From Bacteroidia bacterium (lineage in GTDB: Bacteria > Bacteroidota > Bacteroidia > B-17B0 > Aurantibacillaceae), in assembly GCA_014379485.1 (NCBI GenBank), contig JACMLS010000254.1, positions 1-5,534 of the forward strand: 5,534 nucleotides of DNA. The letters run 5' to 3'. Below are positions 1-5,534 of the stretch, in pieces. The position numbers and the translations under genes are program-made. How positions within the stretch are numbered: position 1 is the stretch's first letter; each line of letters opens with the position of its first letter. Under the pieces are notes generated by a model. It was not told the origin of the DNA and searched no databases. It saw only the letters and a program-made list of their open reading frames with translations.

Positions 1-2687
1 CCGTGCAGAATTGCATTTTCTATGTAAGGCTGCAAAAGCATAGTGGGCATTTCTTCGTAATCCGGATCTATTTTTTCGTCTATTATAAATTCATAATCAA
101 ATTTATTCTGAAAGCGCATGGTTTCCAACTCAAGATAAATAGCCAGCATATCTACCTCTTCGCGAATGGAAACTGTAGATTTTTCTGAGTTGTTGAGGAT
201 CATTCTGAAAAGTTTGGCAAATTTGTTGAGGTACCGCGCTGCCTCTGTATTATCTCTCTCAATAATAAAATGCTGAATGGAATTAAGCGAATTAAAAATA
301 AAATGCGGATTGATCTGGGCACGCAAAGCCTTTAATTCGTTTTTAGAAATTTCTATCTGCGTCTGCAATTCTGCTTTCTGTCTTTTCTTTTCCTGGTTCA
401 GTCTTATTCTGAAAATAACCATGATTACCGCAATAAAAAATGCTACCACTGCCAGTGTAAACCACCACGAGGTATACCAGGGAGAGAGAATAGTAAAAGT
501 AATAGCGATCAGGTTTTCGTTCCAGATTCCTTCGCTGTTACAGCTTTTTACTTTGAACGTATATTTACCGGGCGGAAGATTGGAATACGTTTTAAAATTG
601 TCAGAGGTTTCGGGGCTCCAGCTCTGGTCAAAACCCTCGAGCTTACAAACGTATTTTACTTTGGCCGGGTTGGTTAAACAAATACCAATGTACTTAAACG
701 AAATGTTATTGAGATAATATGGCAGTTCAGAATTATCTGCAAGTATGGTGTCGTTATAAAATAATTTAAGGTTGGTAAGATTTAACTTTGATTTTACAAC
801 GTTGGGTATATATTCCTCGGGATTGAATTTAGAAAGGCCGTTTACTGTTCCTATCCACACTTCACCGTTACGATCTTCAAAAAAACCGTGCGAGTTACAT
901 TCAACCCCTCTTAATCCTTCTGTTTTTCCAAATGCAACAAGGTCAACTTTTCCGGTGGTTAAAAATTCTTCTAAGTTTATTTTATTTACACCCTGGTTGG
1001 TTCCGCTCCACAAAGTTTTTTTATCGCGTGTTACCATCAAAGAATAGGTAAGATCAGAATTCATTCCATCTTCTTCTGTTATATATTTTGCCTTACCGGT
1101 TTCCAGGTTCATATAATAAACGCCTTCAAGGGTGGCGCCAAAAAAATGTTTGCCGTTCACTACAGCCATTTCTAAAAATGAAGTAGATTTTTTATCGCCG
1201 GCCGGAATGAATTTTTTAATTTCTTTTCCATCATACTCATACAACCCGGCAAGGTAGGTGCCTATCCAGATGTTTCCGTTTCCGTCTTCTGTAAAACTCC
1301 AGACATCATACTCTTCAATATCTGTAGGTAATGTAAAATAAGTGTAATCGAATTTTTTTGTTTTATCTCCTTTCTCAGTAAAATAAGCGAGTCCGTTTTT
1401 TCCTCCCGCCCAGATTCTTCCTTTACTGTCCTTAAAAAAAGTATTTACAGCAGTAAGATTAAATCCTGTTTCAACAGAATAATTTTCGAAACGGTTTTTA
1501 GTTAAAACAGAATAGCCTGCGTCTGTGCCAAACAATGTTCTTCCGTCCTTAAGATCGAGAGCGGTTGTAACTTTAACGCCGGGCAAACCCTCGCGCAAAC
1601 CATAATTCTTAAAATTAATTCCATCATAAAAATAAACACCACCGCTTTCAGTACAGACCCATTTATTCCAGTCCTTGTCTCCGCTGATCTCGTAAATAAA
1701 AGGATGCTTTAACCCATCTGCCGGGCCATAATTTACAAGACCTTCTCCTCTGAATTTAAAAAGGCCGTTAAATGTTCCTATCCATATATTCTGCTCATAA
1801 TCTAACTGCAGGGTCGAAATTTTATTTGAATTGATCTCATCGTTCAACTGCAGATATGAGAATTTATTTCCATTAAACTTTACAAGGCCGGTTGGTGTAC
1901 CGATCCATACATTATTCTTAAAATCTACCAATATGGAAGTAACACTTGGGTCAAACAAACCGGTTGTAACAGAAAATATTTTTATTCCGCTAAAATCATT
2001 GTTCATGATCACCAGGCCATTTGTTGTGCCCACCAGAATTTTTCCCTGTGCATCTTGCCTTATAACGGTTACATTATCTGTTGGCAAACCATTGCTACTG
2101 TTTAGCGTGGCAATTAATTTTCCGTCAGAAGAGAATTTCAATACTCCTTTAGTTGTGCCTGCCCAAAGGTTTCCGTCTGTATCCATGCTCAGACTTTTTA
2201 CATTAAAACCAAGAGAAGCGGCTACTTTTTTAATTGAATCGTTCTCAGAAAAATTAATGCCTTTTTCTGTACCGATCCAGATTTTTCCGTTACGATCTTT
2301 AAAAACAATGTTTACATAATTGCCACACAAATTGCTGCTTACAAAATAGTTTGTAAATTTTTTATCTTTTAAAACGCTCAGACCATCAATTGTTCCAATC
2401 CATAATTTTCCGCTCTTATCTTCTGTTATGGAGGTTACCCAATGATTGCTTAAGCCGTCTTTAGGATTGTAGACCACAAAATCCTGCCCGTCAAAACTAC
2501 TGAGACCGCCATAACCTCCGCTCCACATATACCCCTTGCTGTCCTGAAAAAGTGCATAGATCTGTATATAAGGCAAGCCGTCTTCTACACCATAAGTAGT
2601 AAAACTGTAAGACTGGCTCCAGGTTTTTAATGGCGACAAAAATACCGCAAGAAAAAAAAAGAAATTATAAAAAAAACTCTTTCTCAT
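1..2687 (-). CDS. Two-component sensor: double beta-propeller, Y_Y_Y domain, TM helix and LytS-type histidine kinase (3' end cut by window edge)
   Basis: The frame is open without a stop from the ATG at 2685-2687 to the left edge: 895 full codons, C-terminus missing. An in-frame TAA lies two codons upstream and the next Met is residue 56, so the start is firm. Visible order: signal peptide (about 1-25, a Phe-rich core ending in TWSQ), fourteen propeller repeats (W55 to W611), a Y_Y_Y domain (about 664-735, with PPGKY at 705-709), one transmembrane helix (about 741-759), a short charged helix, then the kinase. The H-box reads NPHFIFNSLNSIQ with the likely phospho-acceptor His795. The N-box reads QPYIENAILHG with Asn891; the ATP-binding G-box lies outside. 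By family knowledge the propellers sit in the periplasm and sense a ligand, often a glycan in Bacteroidota, and the kinase (His_kinase, PF06580 type) phosphorylates a response regulator, usually a LytTR protein. No receiver or AraC-type DNA-binding domain is seen, unlike one-piece hybrid sensors. The ligand and partner are unknown. Confidence 0.93.
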   Translation of the reverse strand, partial: MRKSFFYNFFFFLAVFLSPLKTWSQSYSFTTYGVEDGLPYIQIYALFQDSKGYMWSGGYGGLSSFDGQDFVVYNPKDGLSNHWVTSITEDKSGKLWIGTIDGLSVLKDKKFTNYFVSSNLCGNYVNIVFKDRNGKIWIGTEKGINFSENDSIKKVAASLGFNVKSLSMDTDGNLWAGTTKGVLKFSSDGKLIATLNSSNGLPTDNVTVIRQDAQGKILVGTTNGLVIMNNDFSGIKIFSVTTGLFDPSVTSILVDFKNNVWIGTPTGLVKFNGNKFSYLQLNDEINSNKISTLQLDYEQNIWIGTFNGLFKFRGEGLVNYGPADGLKHPFIYEISGDKDWNKWVCTESGGVYFYDGINFKNYGLREGLPGVKVTTALDLKDGRTLFGTDAGYSVLTKNRFENYSVETGFNLTAVNTFFKDSKGRIWAGGKNGLAYFTEKGDKTKKFDYTYFTLPTDIEEYDVWSFTEDGNGNIWIGTYLAGLYEYDGKEIKKFIPAGDKKSTSFLEMAVVNGKHFFGATLEGVYYMNLETGKAKYITEEDGMNSDLTYSLMVTRDKKTLWSGTNQGVNKINLEEFLTTGKVDLVAFGKTEGLRGVECNSHGFFEDRNGEVWIGTVNGLSKFNPEEYIPNVVKSKLNLTNLKLFYNDTILADNSELPYYLNNISFKYIGICLTNPAKVKYVCKLEGFDQSWSPETSDNFKTYSNLPPGKYTFKVKSCNSEGIWNENLIAITFTILSPWYTSWWFTLAVVAFFIAVIMVIFRIRLNQEKKRQKAELQTQIEISKNELKALRAQINPHFIFNSLNSIQHFIIERDNTEAARYLNKFAKLFRMILNNSEKSTVSIREEVDMLAIYLELETMRFQNKFDYEFIIDEKIDPDYEEMPTMLLQPYIENAILH
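768..2612 (-). repeat. Fourteen tandem propeller repeats within the sensor kinase
   Basis: Protein-level repeats with the core pattern G-x-[IL]-W-[IA]-G-T-x-x-G-[LV]. The Trp or equivalent position falls at residues 55, 96, 137, 175, 218, 261, 302, 343, 385, 426, 474, 515, 560 and 611, a spacing of 38-51 and mostly 41-43. Fourteen repeats fit two seven-bladed propellers, the arrangement known from Bacteroidota hybrid sensors. Most blades keep WIGT, WAGT or WSGG. Units 5 (LVGT), 9 (LFGT) and 12 (FFGAT) have lost the Trp, and unit 8 reads WVCT. Many are preceded by a D-x-x-G turn (for example DSKG, DKSG, DRNG) that begins the next blade strand. The repeats have diverged at the DNA level, so this is an old domain repeat and not a recent tandem duplication. 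Confidence 0.9.
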
Positions 2688-2785
2688 TTGTTACCCCAAA
2701 GGTACCTGACTAAGATAAAGGAATTTAATGAAAGGGTTGCTATTGATTATAAATTGGTAGCTATGGCTTTGCAATTGGTTTGTTT
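2688..2785. other. 98-base intergenic gap
   Basis: This is the only non-coding stretch in the window, between the stop of the upstream membrane protein and the ATG of the sensor kinase. It contains the candidate -7 element described separately. An imperfect palindrome at 2739-2761 (GCTA...TAGC arms with three internal mismatches) is too weak, and lacks a following T-tract, to call a terminator. No tRNA, riboswitch or small ORF is visible in it. Confidence 0.7.
2697..2704 (-). promoter_or_regulatory. Candidate Bacteroidota -7 element for the sensor kinase gene
   Basis: Read on the minus strand this is TACCTTTG, a full match to the TAnnTTTG consensus of the Bacteroidota primary sigma factor. 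It ends 9 bases before the ATG of the kinase gene, so transcription would begin only a few bases before the start codon and the mRNA would be leaderless or nearly so. No clear TTG-type -33 element is seen at the expected distance (around 2722-2730), which weakens the call. An eight-base degenerate motif can occur by chance. Confidence 0.35.
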
Positions 2786-4186
2786 TTATTGATCTCGCTC
2801 GCCATTCAGCATTTTCTGACCATCAGGTTCACGTATAAGTTTTTCGCGCATTTCCATATCCTGCTGCGTAAAATTTTCTTTATTCCAGATAAACCAATAG
2901 GCCTCTTTTGTCATGCCACCCCAATGCATTGCTGTGGTGGTATACTGGCGCGCCATTAAAAGATTGATGCGCATACATGCCACCAGCAATACAACAGCGG
3001 CAACAACAATGGCCGATTTCAGGTATTTTTTTGCCGGTGCAGAAAAGATACGGTCAAAAAATGCTGCCATAGGAAAAGCCAGGAAGGTAAAACTTTGAAC
3101 AAGGGCACGATTGCCAAGCCCACCGCCAAAACCATAATCCCACCAGCAGGATAGAAAATAAATATTTACAATGGTAAATATCAAAAAAGCAAAAAACAAT
3201 TCGCTGCATTTTTTCCATAAAAAGAAAAAACCAATAAAAGAAAAGATCATTATGGGTGCATACGGAATAAGACCCTTTCGCCAGCCAAAAAGAAAACGAA
3301 TAATCTGCGGATCGTTAAAATAAAATCTTTCTTTTTCGTAAGAATAATAAATGTAATGACCTGTTACATACTTCCAGTAGAATAACTGGGGGCAAAGGCA
3401 AATTAAAAACACAAGGCCTGCAAGCAGTATCTGCCATTTCTTATCCCACAGAAAATTTAATTTTTTAAAAAACGTTTCCTTGTTTTTTACTCCAATAAAG
3501 AGTGGGGCTAAAAGAATAAGCGATTCACTTGGCCTGGAAAGTACGGCAATGCCCGCGGCGAGGCCAATAAAAAAGGCATCGTACCATTTTCCGTTTTTCC
3601 ACCAGCGCAACATATGAAAAATAAAAACCGCCTGCAGCAAAAACAAAAAAGAATGGCTCATTTGACCCGCCCCCAGCGTGTAAAAAAATAAATTTGTGGC
3701 CAGAAAAATTGCAGCGAGCACAAAAACACATAACCATTCAGAAAAATAAAACCGGAGCGCGCGGTATAAATAATACAAACCAATGAGCACATACAGAAAC
3801 ACACCAAAGTAATTGAACCAGGCATAGGGAGCAGAATAACCATCGAGCTTATACCCGTTTGCTTTTGCGTAGTAATGGGCCATTGCAAAAAAAGGAGCCT
3901 CCATTACCGCAACACCACTGGTAAAACGTTGCATTTTTTTTCCGTTTGGAAGCGTTACCAGCCAATAGCGTTCGTTGAAACTGTAACTAAGATCTTTATA
4001 AATGAAAGTGGCCGGAAGATAAGAGTAGTACTGATCACAATCACTTGCAAAGGGACTGGAAGGCTGCCTCCAGGTTAGGTAAGACTCGTAATTGCAGCTC
4101 ACAAAAATTATTACCACTGTATAAAACGATACAATAGGTTTTATTTTACCTAAACGACTAATTAACGTTGAGAAAAAAATTTCCAT
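2786..4186 (-). CDS. Polytopic membrane protein, GT-C-like (probable glycosyltransferase)
   Basis: A 466-residue protein with about ten hydrophobic segments (roughly 17-31, 123-141, 151-170, 178-193, 204-233 possibly two, 252-270, 309-324, 329-346, 361-377, 389-404) and a charged tail of about 60 residues. After the first helix comes a non-cytoplasmic loop with SDCDQYYSYLPA (Asp49-x-Asp51), in the place where GT-C enzymes keep their acidic catalytic or metal-binding motif. Later marks are QRFTSG (86-91), GQMSH (174-178), SRPSE (217-221) and CWWDYGFGGGLGNRALV (347-363), which resemble landmarks of membrane glycosyltransferases related to the PMT/GT39 group. By family knowledge such enzymes take sugars from polyprenyl-phosphate donors and act at the outer face of the inner membrane. 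I infer this from topology and motifs; donor and acceptor are unknown. The start at ATG 4184-4186 is preferred because it follows the upstream stop by 7 bases. An in-frame ATG at 4258 would add 24 highly charged residues and overlap the upstream gene by 65 bases. Confidence 0.8.
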   Translation of the reverse strand: MEIFFSTLISRLGKIKPIVSFYTVVIIFVSCNYESYLTWRQPSSPFASDCDQYYSYLPATFIYKDLSYSFNERYWLVTLPNGKKMQRFTSGVAVMEAPFFAMAHYYAKANGYKLDGYSAPYAWFNYFGVFLYVLIGLYYLYRALRFYFSEWLCVFVLAAIFLATNLFFYTLGAGQMSHSFLFLLQAVFIFHMLRWWKNGKWYDAFFIGLAAGIAVLSRPSESLILLAPLFIGVKNKETFFKKLNFLWDKKWQILLAGLVFLICLCPQLFYWKYVTGHYIYYSYEKERFYFNDPQIIRFLFGWRKGLIPYAPIMIFSFIGFFFLWKKCSELFFAFLIFTIVNIYFLSCWWDYGFGGGLGNRALVQSFTFLAFPMAAFFDRIFSAPAKKYLKSAIVVAAVVLLVACMRINLLMARQYTTTAMHWGGMTKEAYWFIWNKENFTQQDMEMREKLIREPDGQKMLNGERDQ

Positions 4187-4193
4187 TTTATCT
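4187..4193 (-). promoter_or_regulatory. Seven-base operon junction and start region
   Basis: On the minus strand the upstream gene ends in TAA, followed by AGATAAA and then the ATG of the downstream membrane protein. There is no room for a promoter here, so translation is probably coupled or at least on one mRNA. There is no strong Shine-Dalgarno sequence, only the AT-rich, purine-rich stretch TAAAGATAAA, as is usual in Bacteroidota. This spacing decides the choice of start for the downstream gene. Confidence 0.6.
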
Positions 4194-5534
4194 TTACTGG
4201 TTTTGCGACGGTGTTGTATCTCTTTTTTGGAAAATAAAAATTGCCAGCGATTTATCATCTGGTGACAGGCTTACGTTTCCAAACGATTTTAATAATATAT
4301 ATTCAGGGTCAAGCTGAAGCCATTTTACATTAAACTCCTGGTAGGGGGCGCAACTTTCAGAATCCCAGACAACAATTTCTCCTGGTTTCATTAGCCCGCG
4401 GGGTTCTCCCGCTAAAATTTCTTTTGCATTTGTTTTATCGCCGGGGTTAAGGCCCATGTAAAAAATAAAAGCAGGGTTACCAAACCAGACCCTTTTGTTT
4501 CGTAATTCTTTTTCTCTGAACCAGGCGCCAGCTTGCGCAAACTTATTCTGGCCCTTAAAAGTCTTTGGTACAAATAAACGGCGCGAATAAAAATTAAAAG
4601 CCATGCCAATTAAAAAAACAGGAATAACAAAAAGCATAACTTTTTTCATTACCGGCTCTTTAAAAACAGCGCCTGCTCCATTAAGTCCTCTTAGCGCTAT
4701 CAGAATAATAAGCGGAGTAATGCCCGCCATTTCTCTGTCCATACCAATGCTATTAAAAGTTCCGGTTACGAGTGTAACCGACCTAATAATAAAGTACATG
4801 AACACAAAACCAAAAACCAAAATATATTCTGAAGCAATAATATTTTGTGAGAACGGCTGCTCTGATTTGTTCTTTTTTAGTTTTTTGAGGATTAAAAATC
4901 TACTGAGAAAAAATATACCAGTCAGGAAAAAAATCTCAAGCGGTAATCCGTACATCAACTCAATAAGTCCGAAATAATGAAAGAAAGATTTTGTTGGATC
5001 ATCTGTGTTTGCCCAGTTTTCCATACTAAAGAAAAAATTGCCTTTAAACATAAAGCCTAAAGCAGAATAAAAAACGGTTCCAAAAAAAAGCAATGAGATA
5101 AAACCAGGCTTTTTAATATAAAGAAGTGCAGCAATCATAAATGGTAAAAACCAGAAACCATCAGTGCCTGAGAACGGAAGGAAAGAAGCGAAAAAAGCTG
5201 CCGATGCAGGCTTATCAGAAGAAAAAAGATACACGCAAAAAACAAGGTGCAAGCCAAAAAAAGGTTCAGTAAGCCCGGTTGGCAGTAAAATAAAATAGAC
5301 CGGGCAAAGCACAAGCAGAAGCGGAGATAACCAGGCATAACGCAAACCAAAATTGCGCGCAACAGCACAACAAAGCAAAGAAGAAATTACGGCACAATGC
5401 ACATTGAAAAAATGTATGCCCTGTACGCCGAATTGTGCAAAAGGAAAAGCAAAAAAAGTAAAGACCGGCTTTGCCCACCCGTTAAGCAGGTTAGAGGGAG
5501 TGCTTAATGCGTTTTTGGCAAATAAATAATGAAA
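4194..5534 (-). CDS. Polytopic membrane protein, GT-C-like glycosyltransferase relative (5' end beyond window)
   Basis: The frame is open from the right edge to the TAA at 4194-4196, giving 446 visible residues. A GTG at 5400-5402 could be read as a start, but the 44 codons before it encode sensible conserved-looking sequence, including NGWAKPVFTFFAFPFAQFG (residues 18-36 from the edge), which resembles the W-x-x-P-x-[FY] segment after the first loop in GT-C-type proteins. The gene is therefore truncated by the window. Further marks, counted from the edge, are PTGLTEPFF (85-93), PFSGTDGFWFLP (120-131), and DREMAGITPL (266-275), the last in the position where relatives carry an E-R-Y/E-R-x-x-x-x-x-P type motif. 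Many hydrophobic segments run to about residue 320. A soluble tail of about 120 residues follows, with GEIVVWDSE, which in this topology would face the periplasm. The catalytic first loop is outside, so activity cannot be judged. It is probably in one operon with the next gene, 7 bases downstream. The alternative is a non-enzymatic membrane protein of similar fold. Confidence 0.78.
   Translation of the reverse strand, partial: FHYLFAKNALSTPSNLLNGWAKPVFTFFAFPFAQFGVQGIHFFNVHCAVISSLLCCAVARNFGLRYAWLSPLLLVLCPVYFILLPTGLTEPFFGLHLVFCVYLFSSDKPASAAFFASFLPFSGTDGFWFLPFMIAALLYIKKPGFISLLFFGTVFYSALGFMFKGNFFFSMENWANTDDPTKSFFHYFGLIELMYGLPLEIFFLTGIFFLSRFLILKKLKKNKSEQPFSQNIIASEYILVFGFVFMYFIIRSVTLVTGTFNSIGMDREMAGITPLIILIALRGLNGAGAVFKEPVMKKVMLFVIPVFLIGMAFNFYSRRLFVPKTFKGQNKFAQAGAWFREKELRNKRVWFGNPAFIFYMGLNPGDKTNAKEILAGEPRGLMKPGEIVVWDSESCAPYQEFNVKWLQLDPEYILLKSFGNVSLSPDDKSLAIFIFQKRDTTPSQNQ

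Noticed and set aside
277..717. Plus-strand reading frame of 146 codons
   Set aside because: It is antisense to the transmembrane, Y_Y_Y and H-box region of the sensor kinase, whose own frame is intact with recognisable motifs. The product has no recognisable features.
1831..2319. Plus-strand reading frame of 162 codons with repeated Pro-Ile-His or Pro-Ala-Gln-like segments
   Set aside because: It is antisense to the propeller region of the sensor kinase. The apparent repeats are the complement of the conserved WIGT codons, and the long open frame follows from codon bias in the real gene.
2739..2761. Imperfect inverted repeat in the intergenic gap, considered as a terminator
   Set aside because: The arms pair for only four outer bases and three inner bases with three mismatches between them, it is AT-rich, and no T-tract follows on the minus strand.
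3525..3888. Two overlapping short minus-strand frames within the second membrane protein
   Set aside because: They are alternative-frame shadows of a gene that is intact through this region, with no sign of a frameshift in the main frame.
4187..4258. Longer N-terminus for the second membrane protein, starting at the ATG at 4256-4258
   Set aside because: It would overlap the upstream gene by 65 bases and add a lysine- and arginine-rich stretch unlike the membrane-facing start given by the ATG at 4184-4186, which also has natural operon spacing.
5266..5478. Minus-strand reading frame of 70 codons near the right edge
   Set aside because: It overlaps the continuous frame of the upstream membrane protein in another frame, and its Cys- and Phe-rich product is a frame-shadow of hydrophobic codons.
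1..5534. Search for CRISPR repeats, tRNA genes, insertion-sequence ends or attachment sites
   Set aside because: Nearly all of the window is accounted for by three coding frames, and no direct repeat array, tRNA-like cloverleaf or transposase sequence was seen.

Overview
The window looks like a chromosomal segment of a member of the Bacteroidota. The grounds are an AT-rich composition, a periplasmic beta-propeller sensor fused to a LytS-type histidine kinase (an architecture that is abundant in this phylum), weak AT-rich translation starts, and one TAnnTTTG-type -7 element. No organism name can be given from this sequence alone.

All three genes lie on the minus strand, so they read from right to left. 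At the right edge (4194-5534) is the C-terminal 446 codons of a polytopic membrane protein that resembles GT-C-type glycosyltransferases. Its frame stays open to the window end, so its start is outside. Seven bases after its stop comes a second multi-pass membrane protein (2786-4186), also GT-C-like, with an Asp-x-Asp motif in the first non-cytoplasmic loop. The tight spacing suggests the two are co-transcribed. They may act in the same envelope glycosylation step or in parallel ones, but no substrate can be read from the sequence.

A 98-base gap (2688-2785) follows, and then the largest gene (1-2687). It encodes a signal peptide, fourteen propeller repeats (two seven-bladed propellers), a Y_Y_Y domain, one transmembrane helix and a LytS/YehU-type kinase region with its H-box and N-box. 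The left edge cuts it just after the N-box. It carries no receiver or DNA-binding domain in the visible part, so it probably passes phosphate to a separate response regulator, perhaps encoded further left.

The sensor kinase and the membrane proteins are probably separate transcription units: the gap holds a candidate promoter element for the kinase but no convincing terminator. I see no RNA gene, insertion sequence, CRISPR array, or recombination site. I found no clearly novel system. The points most worth a second look are the gene boundaries and what the kinase senses.
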